Assembly (NCBI RefSeq): GCF_000980885.2
Contig: NZ_LBDA02000047.1
Span: 1-64,000, forward strand
Origin: Streptomyces malaysiense
GTDB taxonomy: Bacteria > Actinomycetota > Actinomycetes > Streptomycetales > Streptomycetaceae
Direction: 5' to 3'
DNA: 64,000 nucleotides
The position numbers and the translations under genes were made by a program. The notes under the pieces were generated by a model. The model had not been told where the DNA came from and searched no databases. It saw only the letters and a list, made by a program, of their open reading frames with translations. Of the stretch, positions 45,016 through 54,900 are shown piece by piece (positions within the stretch are counted from its first letter, which is position 1; each line of letters starts with the position of its first letter).

Positions 45016-45366
45016 ATGTCCGTCTCCGGCTCGTGCCCACCGCAGCCACGCAACGTCCCCGGGCCCGCCCAGGCCTTCCCCTCGCTCGACCCGCCGGGCT
45101 GGCGGTCCGCCGCGGCCTGTGCCGGGCTGCCGCCCAAGGTCGTCTTCTCCAAGAAGGCGAAGGAGGCCGCTCCCGCGCTGCGGGCCTGCGTCGGCTGCCC
45201 GGTCCGCCGCCGCTGCGAGGAGGCGGTCGCACCGGCGGACAACTGGTTCGACGGCGTCTGCGGTGGCCGCCTCTGGCGCTCCGGCCGCCCCGTCCGGCTC
45301 CCCGCCGGCCTCCTCCCGGTGACCGGCGAACACCGCGCCGCCCGCGACGGAGGCCGCGTTGCCTGA
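45016..45366 (+). CDS. WhiB-family iron-sulphur regulator
   Basis: The 116-aa protein has the four cysteines of the WhiB cluster site (AAACAG, then ACVGCPVRRRC, spacing Cx2Cx5C for the last three) and the turn FDGVCGGRLWR, a variant of the usual GVWGG. An AGAGGAG site precedes the ATG. It is divergent from the XRE regulator and coupled to the zinc-ribbon gene. WhiB-like proteins bind a 4Fe-4S cluster and act with the principal sigma factor; phage-encoded members often work as repressors. Here it most likely controls the tail locus. Confidence 0.85.
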   Translation: MSVSGSCPPQPRNVPGPAQAFPSLDPPGWRSAAACAGLPPKVVFSKKAKEAAPALRACVGCPVRRRCEEAVAPADNWFDGVCGGRLWRSGRPVRLPAGLLPVTGEHRAARDGGRVA

Positions 45367-46171
45367 CGAGCATCCGATGTCCGGCCACCGCGCTGCCGCC
45401 GGCCGTCGCCGGACCTCTGACCACCGCCGCGGCGCGGACGATCGCCTCAGCGCGGACGACCGATCCGGCGGGGGCGATCGCCCGACCACTCAGGCCGCCC
45501 TCTGGATCGGCATGCTCCTGAAGCAGTTCCCGGAGCTGGCCACCGAACTCGCCCCCGGCCGGGCCGCCCCGGGCCGCCGCACCCCGCCCCCGCCGCCCGC
45601 GGAGCTCGCCGAACGGCTCCACGAGGAGCGCGAGGAGGCCCTGCGCCTCCAGCAGCGGCACGGCCTTGTCGCCCCCGGGTACAGTGCAGCACCCCTGCGC
45701 CTGCACATCTCCGACACCATCCGCGACATCAGCGACGGGGTCGTCGAGCTGGAGGAGGCCGTCCGGGACCGGCTCGGCCTGCCGCGCGCCCGCCGGGCCC
45801 CGGTGCCGGAGCGGCTGCGCCGGATTGCCGCGGTGCTCGACGGCGTGGCCGCCGACCCCGTCCTGGCGGGCCACGTACGTGACGAGACACGGCGGATGGC
45901 CCGCCGCTGCGCCCGCGCGCTGGGAGACACCGAGGTCGTCGTACGGGTGTCGGGTCGCTGCCCCTGGTGCGACTCGGTCTCGCTGCGGGCCTTCCCCGAC
46001 CGCGGCGCGGTGCTGTGCGTCAACCCCGCCTGCCGCTGCGCGGACCCGCTGTGCGGCTGCCACGACGACCCGGCCTACCGGCACACCTGGGACGAGCGGG
46101 AGTGGGAGCGCACGGCCGGCGAGCGCATGACCGCCGAGCACACGGCCACCGACCGGAAGGACGCCCGATGA
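45359..46171 (+). CDS. zinc-ribbon protein of the tail locus (270 aa)
   Basis: The first 45 residues are disordered. The centre is helical (ALWIGMLLKQFPELATEL, ELAERLHEEREEALRLQQRHG, ISDTIRDISDGVVELEEAVRDRLG, HVRDETRRMARRCARALG). The C-terminus holds cysteine pairs (GRCPWCDSVSLRAFPDRGAV, VNPACRC, CGCHDDP) resembling a zinc ribbon. The TTG start at 45359 has GGAGG 5 nt upstream and overlaps the WhiB gene end. Related proteins occur beside small HTH genes in actinophage regulatory regions. Function unknown, plausibly DNA binding. Confidence 0.65.
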   Translation: MPDEHPMSGHRAAAGRRRTSDHRRGADDRLSADDRSGGGDRPTTQAALWIGMLLKQFPELATELAPGRAAPGRRTPPPPPAELAERLHEEREEALRLQQRHGLVAPGYSAAPLRLHISDTIRDISDGVVELEEAVRDRLGLPRARRAPVPERLRRIAAVLDGVAADPVLAGHVRDETRRMARRCARALGDTEVVVRVSGRCPWCDSVSLRAFPDRGAVLCVNPACRCADPLCGCHDDPAYRHTWDEREWERTAGERMTAEHTATDRKDAR

Positions 46172-46458
46172 GCGGTTGCCCGACGAGCGAGGGGCCGCAC
46201 CCGGTCCCGCCCACCCTGATCCCCGGTCCTCTCGCGGCTCAGGAGGCCGGGGTGGCGCCCGCGACGATCCGCAAGTGGGTCCAGCTCGGTCACCTGAAAG
46301 CGGCGGGCAAGGCGGGCCGGGCCCAGCTCTTCCGCCTGGAGGACGTCTTCGCGGCCGAACGGGCCGCCCGGGGCACGGCCCGTCGCGGTCGCCGCACGGG
46401 CCGTGCCCCCGACGCCCCGGACGCCCTCTACGGAATCCCCAGCTCGAAGATCACATAG
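46168..46458 (+). CDS. small MerR-like/excisionase-type HTH protein (96 aa)
   Basis: The 96-aa protein has one winged helix-turn-helix (AAQEAGVAPATIRKWVQLGHL, then LFRLEDVFAAERAA) followed by a basic tail (RGTARRGRRTGRAP). It overlaps the preceding stop by 3 bp (ATGA) and runs 31 bp into the convergent mannosyltransferase gene. It completes the WhiB / zinc-ribbon / HTH operon. A DNA-binding role is likely; the target is unknown. Despite an excisionase-like fold no integrase is nearby. Confidence 0.7.
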   Translation: MSGCPTSEGPHPVPPTLIPGPLAAQEAGVAPATIRKWVQLGHLKAAGKAGRAQLFRLEDVFAAERAARGTARRGRRTGRAPDAPDALYGIPSSKIT

Positions 46459-47711
46459 TGGGCGTACCAGCCCGACGCCACCGCCGCTGTCGTGAAGAAG
46501 ACCGCCAGCCCCGGCCACCTCAGCCGGCTCATGGCAGCCGCCGGGGCGAGCAGCAGCGGGAAGACCGGCAGCAGATAGCGGGAGGTGTTGCCGAACATCT
46601 GCTGAGTGCCCAGCACGGTCAGGATGCTCGCCAGCGTGTACGCCACCAGCACCGACGGCGGCCTTTTGCGCAGCATCAGCGCGACCAGGAACGGCAGCGC
46701 GATCACCAGCTGCACGGCCAGCAGGTCGGGAGTGGAGAAGGCGAAGAGATAGCCGTTGCGCCCGACCGCGACGTTGCGCAGTACGTCCAGCGTGTACACG
46801 CCCCAGTCGAAGTGGTGCGCCCAGCCCCCGCGCTCCAGCGTGAAGTACGCGGTCAGGCTCCCCATACTCAACCCGACCCACACGAGGTAGGTGAGCAGAC
46901 CGAGCGGCGCCGCGATCATCGCGTACACCGGCCCGGCGACCCCGTGTTCGCGGCGGCTGTCCCGGCGCGCCACCGTGACCAGGGCGGCCAGGCCCACCGC
47001 GCCGATCAGCGCCGCCGAGGTCGGCCGCTCCAGGCCCGCGGCGAAGGCGAGCAGGCCGGCCGCCACCCAGCGGCGCCGGATCACGCAGTAGCAGGTCCAG
47101 GCCGCGAGCGCGACGTACAGCGACTCCGAGTACACCGCCCACTCGACGCCCGCCCCGGGCGCGACGGCCCACAGCCCGGCCGCGATGGTGCCCGCGCGGG
47201 CACCGGCCAGCGCGGAGATCACCGCGTAGATGCCGGCGGCAGCCACGAAGGAGGCCACGACGGACACCAGGATCCCGGCGCCGGACAGGCCGAGGCCGGT
47301 CACCTCGGACACACCCCTGATCAGGCCCGGGTAGAGGGGGAAGAAGGCGACCGAGTTCTGTTCGACCGTGAACACCCCGCCGTGGGCCAGCGGCTTCAGC
47401 GGTCCCGGGTGGTACCCGTTGCCGGCGACCTGGAGGTACCACCAGCCGTCCCAGGTCGACAGGATGTCCCACCAGTGGGCGCCGCCGCCGAACCGCGGGT
47501 CCTTGTGCCGGTAGTCGCCCGCGTACTCCAGGAGGCACGCGAAGACGCCGAGGCCGACGAGCTTCGTCACGCCGTACAGGACGAGCGCGGGCAGGTACGG
47601 CCGCGCCCCGGGCGGCAGCGAGAGACGGCGGCTGGGGCCCTGCCTCCCGGACCGCTCGTCAGCGGGTACGGAGGCGGGGCCCGTCGCCGTGTCTCTGGAA
47701 GCCGTGCTCAT
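46428..47711 (-). CDS. membrane mannosyltransferase, PIG-V-like
   Basis: The 427-aa protein has about 10 hydrophobic segments and the family signature WDILSTWDGWWYLQVAGNGYHPGPL near residue 75-100, an acidic loop used by GT-C enzymes. Later segments include NSVAFFPLYPGLIRG, VEWAVYSESLYVALAAW and GLERPTSAALIGAV. It should transfer a sugar from a polyprenyl-phosphate donor on the outer face of the membrane. The divergent GT2 gene could make that donor. ATG 47711 begins the protein-like sequence; upstream codons are low-complexity. Confidence 0.85.
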   Translation of the reverse strand: MSTASRDTATGPASVPADERSGRQGPSRRLSLPPGARPYLPALVLYGVTKLVGLGVFACLLEYAGDYRHKDPRFGGGAHWWDILSTWDGWWYLQVAGNGYHPGPLKPLAHGGVFTVEQNSVAFFPLYPGLIRGVSEVTGLGLSGAGILVSVVASFVAAAGIYAVISALAGARAGTIAAGLWAVAPGAGVEWAVYSESLYVALAAWTCYCVIRRRWVAAGLLAFAAGLERPTSAALIGAVGLAALVTVARRDSRREHGVAGPVYAMIAAPLGLLTYLVWVGLSMGSLTAYFTLERGGWAHHFDWGVYTLDVLRNVAVGRNGYLFAFSTPDLLAVQLVIALPFLVALMLRKRPPSVLVAYTLASILTVLGTQQMFGNTSRYLLPVFPLLLAPAAAMSRLRWPGLAVFFTTAAVASGWYAHYVIFELGIP

Positions 47712-47893
47712 CGTGTGGTCCCCCCTCGGCCGGCCGCCGAGGCCGCGGGGGACGGGGATGCCCCCTCCTACCAGGACGCCCGGTCGGTCGTGTGTGCGCC
47801 AGACATAAGATCGCACACAGGGTGTGAGCGCGGCCGAAGAACGGCCCGGGGACGCCCGAAGGGCCGCCGGTGTGCGGCGAGGGGGACGGGCCG

Positions 47894-48991
47894 GTGGCCG
47901 AGCAAGAGCGTGAGACAGGCAAGGCGCACGGGGCGCGCGAGACGCACGGGACACCCGTGGAGAAGACGTACACGGGCGACGGGGCGGCCGAGCTGTCCGT
48001 CGTCATACCGATGTACAACGAGGAGGAGGCCCTGCCCGCCCTCGTCGGCCGGCTCCGCCCGGTGCTGGACGGCCTCGGGGTGCCGTACGAGCTCGTCGCC
48101 GTCGACGACGGCAGCGCCGACCGCACCGCGGAACTGCTCGCCGCGTTCCGGCTCGGCTGGCCGGAACTACGGGTCATCGGGCTGCGCCGCAACTCCGGCC
48201 ACCAGGCCGCGCTGACGGCGGGCCTCGACCGGGCGGTGGGCGCGTACGTCGTCAGCCTCGACGCGGACCTGCAGGACCCGCCGGAGAAGATCCCCGAGAT
48301 GCTCGCCCTGGCCCGCGGTGAAGGGCTCGACATCGTGTACGGCATCCGCGCGGACCGTGCCTCCGACAGCGAGTTCAAGCGGTGGACGGCGGGGCTCTAC
48401 TACCGGCTCGTGCGACGGCTCGCGGGGCCGTCCGTCCCCGCCCAGGCCGGCGACTTCAGGCTGCTCAGCCGGGCCGTCGTCGACGCGCTGAAAGAGCTGC
48501 CCGACCAGCAGCGCGTCTACCGGCTGCTCGTGCCCTGGCTGGGGTTCCCCAGCGGGCAAGTCACCTACGAGCGCGCTCCGCGGACCGCCGGGAGCAGCGA
48601 GTACCCGCTGGGCCGGATGATCCGGCTCGCCGTCGACAGCATCACCGGCTTCTCGGCGGCCCCACTGCGGCTGGCGACCTGGCTCGGGGGCATCGCCTTC
48701 GTCGTGTGCATCGGGTTGATGGGGTACACGCTCACCGCGCACGCCCTCGAACGCACGGTACCCGGGTGGACCTCCCTGTTCATCGGGGTGCTGTTCATCG
48801 GTGCGGTGCAGCTGATCTGCGTCGGGATGCTCGGGGAGTACGTGGCCCGCATCTATACCGTCGTACAGAACCGGCCCTCGTACTTCGTGAGACACGACAC
48901 GGCACACGGCGACACGCACGGCGACACGCACGGTACGGCGCGGGATCGCGCAGACCCCTCCCGAGTCGCGCCGCGCCACTCGCCGTGGTAA
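47894..48991 (+). CDS. GT2 polyprenyl-phosphate glycosyltransferase
   Basis: The 365-residue protein has a cytosolic GT-A domain (LSVVIPMYNEEEALPALV, VAVDDGSADRTAELL, the DxD in VVSLDADLQDPPEKIPEML, EFKRWTAGLYYRLVRRL). Two C-terminal TM helices follow (LATWLGGIAFVVCIGLMGYT and SLFIGVLFIGAVQLICVGML), the DPM1/GtrB layout. It probably charges polyprenyl phosphate with a sugar. GTG 47894 was preferred (GGGGGA upstream); GTG 47870 is in frame. The His/Asp/Thr-rich end (HGDTHGDTHG) is a short repeat. Confidence 0.88.
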   Translation: MAEQERETGKAHGARETHGTPVEKTYTGDGAAELSVVIPMYNEEEALPALVGRLRPVLDGLGVPYELVAVDDGSADRTAELLAAFRLGWPELRVIGLRRNSGHQAALTAGLDRAVGAYVVSLDADLQDPPEKIPEMLALARGEGLDIVYGIRADRASDSEFKRWTAGLYYRLVRRLAGPSVPAQAGDFRLLSRAVVDALKELPDQQRVYRLLVPWLGFPSGQVTYERAPRTAGSSEYPLGRMIRLAVDSITGFSAAPLRLATWLGGIAFVVCIGLMGYTLTAHALERTVPGWTSLFIGVLFIGAVQLICVGMLGEYVARIYTVVQNRPSYFVRHDTAHGDTHGDTHGTARDRADPSRVAPRHSPW

Positions 48992-49028
48992 TGGGGCACA
49001 CCAGCCGCCCGGTCTCCCTGCTTTCGTT

Positions 49029-49057
49029 TTGACCGAAGTCAGCGGGCTGGGTACGCT
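49029..49057 (+). promoter_or_regulatory. rpsL (str operon) promoter
   Basis: TTGACC and TACGCT are separated by exactly 17 bp, close to the HrdB consensus. The predicted start near 49064 gives a leader of about 190 nt before rpsL. Confidence 0.72.
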
Positions 49058-49252
49058 CAGACCTTGTGCCTGGGGTGTGCCCTGGCTGCTGTGCGTGCCT
49101 TGAAACCGTACGGCGAGCTACGACCGGCCACCGTAATTCGCGCCCTTCCCGCTTTCCGGCGGGAGTCTGGCGGATTCGACACACCCGACCGCGTGGGTCG
49201 GAGGCGTTCCAGGTTAGCTTTACCTATTCGGCACACAGAAACCGGAGAAGTA

Positions 49253-49624
49253 GTGCCTACGATCCAGCAGCTGGTCCGTAAGGGCCGGCAGGACAAGGTC
49301 GAGAAGAACAAGACGCCCGCACTCGAGGGTTCCCCTCAGCGTCGCGGCGTCTGCACGCGTGTGTTCACGACCACCCCGAAGAAGCCGAACTCGGCCCTGC
49401 GTAAGGTCGCGCGTGTGCGTCTGACCAGCGGGATCGAGGTCACCGCTTACATTCCGGGTGAGGGCCACAACCTGCAGGAGCACTCCATCGTGCTCGTGCG
49501 CGGCGGCCGTGTGAAGGACCTGCCGGGTGTTCGCTACAAGATCATTCGCGGCTCCCTCGACACCCAGGGTGTCAAGAACCGCAAGCAGGCCCGCAGCCGC
49601 TACGGCGCCAAGAAGGAGAAGTAA
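49253..49624 (+). CDS. rpsL: 30S ribosomal protein S12
   Basis: The 123-aa S12 has the universal decoding-centre loops TTTPKKPNSALRKVARVRL and GGRVKDLPGVRYKIIRG. Lysines at the two usual streptomycin-resistance positions appear wild type. It ends ARSRYGAKKEK. GTG start with GGAGAAG upstream. First gene of the str operon; rpsG begins 2 bp after its stop. Confidence 0.98.
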   Translation: MPTIQQLVRKGRQDKVEKNKTPALEGSPQRRGVCTRVFTTTPKKPNSALRKVARVRLTSGIEVTAYIPGEGHNLQEHSIVLVRGGRVKDLPGVRYKIIRGSLDTQGVKNRKQARSRYGAKKEK

Positions 49625-49626
49625 GA

Positions 49627-50097
49627 ATGCCTCGTAAGGGCCCCGCCCCGAAGCGCCCGGTCATCATCGACCCGGTGTACGGCTCTCCTCTGGTGACCTC
49701 CCTCATCAACAAGGTGCTGCTGAACGGCAAGCGCTCCACCGCCGAGCGCATCGTCTACGGCGCCATGGAGGGTCTGCGTGAGAAGACGGGCAACGACCCG
49801 ATCATCACGCTGAAGCGCGCGCTTGAGAACATCAAGCCCACCCTCGAGGTCAAGTCCCGCCGTGTCGGTGGTGCGACGTACCAGGTTCCGATCGAGGTCA
49901 AGCCCGGTCGTGCCAACACGCTCGCGCTGCGCTGGCTCGTCGGTTACTCCCGCGCCCGTCGCGAGAAGACCATGACCGAGCGCCTGCTCAACGAGCTTCT
50001 CGACGCGTCCAACGGCCTCGGCGCCGCTGTGAAGAAGCGCGAGGACACCCACAAGATGGCCGAGTCCAACAAGGCCTTCGCGCACTACCGCTGGTAG
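49627..50097 (+). CDS. rpsG: 30S ribosomal protein S7
   Basis: The 156-aa S7 nucleates the 30S head. It begins PRKGPAPKRPVIIDPVYGSP, and contains NKVLLNGKRSTAERIVYGAM, VKSRRVGGATYQVPIEVKPGR and LNELLDASNGLGAAVKKRED with the C-terminal AHYRW. It follows rpsL by 2 bp and precedes fusA by 39 bp. Confidence 0.98.
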   Translation: MPRKGPAPKRPVIIDPVYGSPLVTSLINKVLLNGKRSTAERIVYGAMEGLREKTGNDPIITLKRALENIKPTLEVKSRRVGGATYQVPIEVKPGRANTLALRWLVGYSRARREKTMTERLLNELLDASNGLGAAVKKREDTHKMAESNKAFAHYRW

Positions 50098-50136
50098 TCG
50101 CTACCCACATCGAGACCGAGAGAAGACTGAAGCCTT

Positions 50137-52263
50137 ATGGCTACCACTTCACTTGACCTGGCCAAGGTCCGCAACATCGGGATCATGGCCCACATCGACG
50201 CGGGCAAGACGACCACCACCGAGCGGATCCTGTTCTACACCGGTGTGTCCTACAAGATCGGTGAGGTCCACGACGGCGCTGCCACCATGGACTGGATGGA
50301 GCAGGAGCAGGAGCGTGGCATCACGATCACCTCTGCTGCCACCACCTGTCACTGGCCGCTGGAAGACGTCGACCACACCATCAACATCATCGACACCCCG
50401 GGCCACGTCGACTTCACCGTCGAGGTGGAGCGCTCCCTGCGCGTGCTCGACGGTGCCGTGACGGTGTTCGACGGCGTCGCCGGCGTTGAGCCCCAGTCCG
50501 AGACGGTGTGGCGTCAGGCGGACCGCTACGGCGTTCCGCGTATCTGCTTCGTCAACAAGCTCGACCGTACCGGTGCCGAGTTCCACCGCTGTGTCGACAT
50601 GATCGTCGACCGCCTGGGCGCTCAGCCGCTGGTCATGCAGCTGCCGATCGGCGCCGAGGCGGACTTCAAGGGCGTCGTCGACCTGGTGACGATGAAGGCC
50701 TTCGTGTGGTCCGCCGAGGCCACCAAGGGCGAGATGTACGACGTCGTCGACATCCCGGACACGCACACCGAGGCTGCCGAGGAGTACCGCGGCAAGCTGC
50801 TCGAGGCCGTGGCCGAGAACGACGAAGAGATCATGGAGCTGTACCTGGAGGGCGAGGAGCCTTCCGTGGAGCAGCTGTACGCCGCGATCCGTCGTATCAC
50901 CATCGCGTCCGGCAAGAGCGAGGGCACCACGGTCACCCCGGTGTTCTGCGGCACCGCGTTCAAGAACAAGGGTGTCCAGCCCCTGCTCGACGCGGTCGTG
51001 CGCTACCTCCCCTCGCCGGTCGACATCGAGGCCATCGAGGGCCACGACGTCAAGGACCCCGAGGTCGTCGTCAAGCGCAAGCCGTCCGACGACGAGCCGC
51101 TGTCCGCGCTGGCGTTCAAGATCATGAGCGACCCGCACCTCGGCAAGCTCACCTTCGTCCGGGTTTACTCGGGCCGCCTGGAGTCCGGCTCTTCGGTGCT
51201 GAACTCCGTCAAGGGCAAGAAGGAGCGCATCGGCAAGATCTACCGCATGCACGCCAACAAGCGTGAGGAGATCGAGTCGGTGGGCGCCGGTGACATCGTC
51301 GCCGTCATGGGCCTGAAGCAGACCACCACCGGTGAGACGCTGTCCGACGACAAGAACCCGGTCATCCTGGAGTCCATGGACTTCCCGGCGCCGGTCATCC
51401 AGGTCGCCATCGAGCCCAAGTCGAAGGGCGACCAGGAGAAGCTCGGCGTCGCGATCCAGCGCCTGGCCGAGGAGGACCCGTCCTTCCAGGTCCACTCGGA
51501 CGAGGAGACCGGCCAGACCATCATCGGTGGTATGGGCGAGCTGCACCTCGAGGTGCTGGTCGACCGTATGCGCCGTGAGTTCAGGGTCGAGGCCAACGTC
51601 GGCAAGCCGCAGGTGGCGTACCGCGAGACGATCCGCAAGGCCGTCGAGCGCGTCGACTACACCCACAAGAAGCAGACCGGTGGTACCGGTCAGTTCGCGA
51701 AGGTGCAGATCGGCATCGAGCCGCTCGAGGGTGGCGACACCTCGTACGAGTTCGTGAACAAGGTCACCGGTGGCCGTATCCCGAAGGAGTACATCCCTTC
51801 GGTCGACGCCGGTGCGCAGGAGGCCATGCAGTTCGGCATCCTGGCCGGCTACGAGATGACCGGTGTCCGTGTCATCCTCCACGACGGTGCCTACCACGAG
51901 GTCGACTCCTCCGAGCTCGCCTTCAAGATCGCCGGTTCGCAGGCCTTCAAGGAGGCCGCGCGCAAGGCTTCGCCCGTGCTCCTGGAGCCGATGATGGCCG
52001 TTGAGGTCACCACGCCCGAGGACTACATGGGTGAGGTCATCGGCGACATCAACTCCCGCCGTGGCCAGATCCAGGCCATGGAGGAGCGGGCTGGTGCCCG
52101 CGTCGTGAAGGGCCTCGTGCCCCTGTCGGAGATGTTCGGCTACGTCGGCGACCTCCGCAGCAAGACGTCGGGTCGCGCAAGCTACTCGATGCAGTTCGAC
52201 TCCTACGCCGAGGTTCCGCGGAACGTCGCCGAGGAGATCATCGCGAAGGCCAAGGGCGAGTAA
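50137..52263 (+). CDS. fusA: elongation factor G
   Basis: The 708-aa translocase GTPase has G1 AHIDAGKTTTTERILFYTG at about 18-36, then G2 QERGITITSAATTC, G3 DTPGHVDFTVEVERSLRVLDG, and G4 FVNKLDRTGAEF. Domain IV-V features follow (GGTGQFAKVQIGIEP, SLRSKTSGRASYSM-like LRSKTSGRASYSMQF). Full length. It catalyses tRNA-mRNA translocation and ribosome recycling. ATG preceded by a purine-rich GAGAGAAG leader. Confidence 0.98.
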   Translation: MATTSLDLAKVRNIGIMAHIDAGKTTTTERILFYTGVSYKIGEVHDGAATMDWMEQEQERGITITSAATTCHWPLEDVDHTINIIDTPGHVDFTVEVERSLRVLDGAVTVFDGVAGVEPQSETVWRQADRYGVPRICFVNKLDRTGAEFHRCVDMIVDRLGAQPLVMQLPIGAEADFKGVVDLVTMKAFVWSAEATKGEMYDVVDIPDTHTEAAEEYRGKLLEAVAENDEEIMELYLEGEEPSVEQLYAAIRRITIASGKSEGTTVTPVFCGTAFKNKGVQPLLDAVVRYLPSPVDIEAIEGHDVKDPEVVVKRKPSDDEPLSALAFKIMSDPHLGKLTFVRVYSGRLESGSSVLNSVKGKKERIGKIYRMHANKREEIESVGAGDIVAVMGLKQTTTGETLSDDKNPVILESMDFPAPVIQVAIEPKSKGDQEKLGVAIQRLAEEDPSFQVHSDEETGQTIIGGMGELHLEVLVDRMRREFRVEANVGKPQVAYRETIRKAVERVDYTHKKQTGGTGQFAKVQIGIEPLEGGDTSYEFVNKVTGGRIPKEYIPSVDAGAQEAMQFGILAGYEMTGVRVILHDGAYHEVDSSELAFKIAGSQAFKEAARKASPVLLEPMMAVEVTTPEDYMGEVIGDINSRRGQIQAMEERAGARVVKGLVPLSEMFGYVGDLRSKTSGRASYSMQFDSYAEVPRNVAEEIIAKAKGE

Positions 52264-52306
52264 CGCACCGCGTTCACACGCTTTAGGCTTGACTCCGGAG
52301 CCTCAA

Positions 52307-52340
52307 GGGGCATTCAGCCGAATACCAGGATGAATGCCCC
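52307..52340 (+). terminator. fusA-tuf intergenic hairpin
   Basis: A perfect 10-bp stem GGGGCATTCA / TGAATGCCCC with a 14-nt loop and no U-run. It lies in the 155-bp gap before tuf and may attenuate or process the transcript. Confidence 0.55.
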
Positions 52341-52418
52341 GGGTTCCGGGCTATCCAGCAAAGATCACCTGGCGCCGATGAAGTAAGGCGTACAGAACCA
52401 CTCCACAGGAGGACCCCA

Positions 52419-53612
<1,194 letters not shown>

Positions 53613-53649
53613 GTTCCGCTTGCTTGAAGGTCACTGACCGACCTTTGGA

Positions 53650-53685
53650 GAGGCCCGTACGACTTCGGTCGTACGGGCCTCTTCG
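53650..53685 (+). terminator. str operon terminator
   Basis: A perfect 14-bp stem GAGGCCCGTACGAC / GTCGTACGGGCCTC with a TTCG tetraloop, followed by TTCGTCG. It ends the rpsL-rpsG-fusA-tuf unit. Confidence 0.92.
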
Positions 53686-53747
53686 TCGTACTCTCTGCGT
53701 GTCACCGCTCCCGTACGACCGTACGATCGTCCGAAGAAAGTGAGCCC

Positions 53748-54716
53748 GTGAGCACCGTCCCGTCCGCCGAAGGCCCCGACGAGTCCCCGTCCGACGAGCA
53801 GTGGGAGGCGTTCCTGCGGGACGCCGTGGAAGGCGGTGGTGCCGGCGCTCCGAAGGAACCGTCGGCACGGGCGCGGGCATGGAGGGCGGCCGCCCGGACA
53901 CGACGCCCGCGCCGGCCGCGGCGCCCCAGGTCGGCGACCGCCTGGCTGGCGAGTGCCGCGCCCTGGACGGCCGTCGCGGTCGTGGCCGTCTTCGGCGCCT
54001 TCCAGATGGGCCTGATCCCGCGGTCCTCGTCGACCTCACCGGCCTCCGGGCCCACCGCCGGCCCCGCCAAGGCCGTGTCCCTGCCCGGTGGCGGCTTCTC
54101 CGACGGAGACCGGTGCGGCACCAGGGACTACCACCACTTCCCGCTCCCGCCCGGCGCCGAGTCGCCGGAGCCCTCCGCCACCGACTCCGGCCCTCGAATG
54201 GTGCTCGGTTCCCACGGCTACGAGAAGCTGTCGTCCCGCGACCCGGGCCACCTCACCGTCGGCCTGCGCTTCGACCCCGGCCGGAAGAAGCTCCTGGAAC
54301 TGTCGCGCACCCTGGGCGGCCAGGGTGTGGCGGTGGAGATAGAGGGCCCGCAGGGTCTGGTGGGCGGTGCCCACGGCCTGCCCGTCAGCTGGTCCTCCGA
54401 CGTGAAGGACGGCGCTTTTGTCAAGGTGAGCGGTAGGACCGGCGGCGAGATCACCCTGCCGCCCCAGGCGCTGTGCCCCGGCTACGACGCCCGATCGGTG
54501 GCCGAGGCCCTCCGGCCGCCCACGGACTCCCACGACACCATCACCGGTCAGCCGCGCTACCGCCTGGTCGTCTCCCTCCGCGACCCGGCCGTCGGCACCC
54601 TGCGCACGGCCCTGGGCCTGCCGGCGCAGGACAGCCTGCTCAGCGCGAACAACCTGGTTCCGCAGGAGGGGTCCTGGACCGGTGGCCGGGGCTCTGTCAC
54701 CGTGAAGGACGTGTAG
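53748..54716 (+). CDS. membrane-anchored hypothetical protein (322 aa)
   Basis: The N-terminus (about 1-60) is charged, with an acidic start and an Arg/Pro block. It is followed by one TM helix (TAWLASAAPWTAVAVVAVFGAF). The rest should lie outside the cell: a Ser/Pro linker, then a beta-rich domain (GLRFDPGRKKLLELSRTLGGQGVAVEIEGPQGLVGG, RYRLVVSLRDPAVGTLRTALGLP). A stretch DEQWEAFLRDAVEGGGAG near the start resembles tails of other Streptomyces membrane proteins. GTG start at 53748. Function unknown. Confidence 0.65.
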   Translation: MSTVPSAEGPDESPSDEQWEAFLRDAVEGGGAGAPKEPSARARAWRAAARTRRPRRPRRPRSATAWLASAAPWTAVAVVAVFGAFQMGLIPRSSSTSPASGPTAGPAKAVSLPGGGFSDGDRCGTRDYHHFPLPPGAESPEPSATDSGPRMVLGSHGYEKLSSRDPGHLTVGLRFDPGRKKLLELSRTLGGQGVAVEIEGPQGLVGGAHGLPVSWSSDVKDGAFVKVSGRTGGEITLPPQALCPGYDARSVAEALRPPTDSHDTITGQPRYRLVVSLRDPAVGTLRTALGLPAQDSLLSANNLVPQEGSWTGGRGSVTVKDV

Positions 54717-54900
54717 TGGACGACCTGGAGACCACCCCGGGTCCCACACCCGTCGCCGACTGTGATCGACGAGGATCCTGGCACAGGGCACTGACATCGA
54801 TGCTGATACTCGGGTTCCGGCGGTCGTGACCCGGGCACTGAGTGACGCCCTGCTGGGCTGTCTTCGCGTTGTTCTGTCCATCGCCCCACCGGTTCAGTGG

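Larger units (their letters stand above)
26490..46458. other. phage-tail (F-type tailocin-like) locus
   Basis: About 20 kb between rpoC and the glycosyltransferases before rpsL carries a complete siphovirus-type tail and lysis module on the minus strand with dedicated regulators at its right end. I find tail terminator, tube, G/GT chaperones, tape-measure-like proteins, distal tail protein, hub, fibres, amidase and holin. I do not find terminase, portal, capsid, scaffold/protease, replication genes, integrase or att repeats. That combination is what defines a headless tail particle rather than a prophage. Two parts are inserted or decayed: a plus-strand gene at 40760-41782 and the 38.3-40.2 kb region. 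Confidence 0.75.

Noticed and set aside
26490..46458. Interpretation as an intact prophage or an extracellular contractile injection system
   Set aside because: No capsid, terminase, portal or integrase for a prophage; no sheath, baseplate-wedge or AAA ATPase genes for a contractile system.
26433..49252. Attachment-site repeats flanking the tail locus
   Set aside because: I compared the rpoC 3-prime region with the region before rpsL and saw no direct repeat; the only tRNAs are far to the left.
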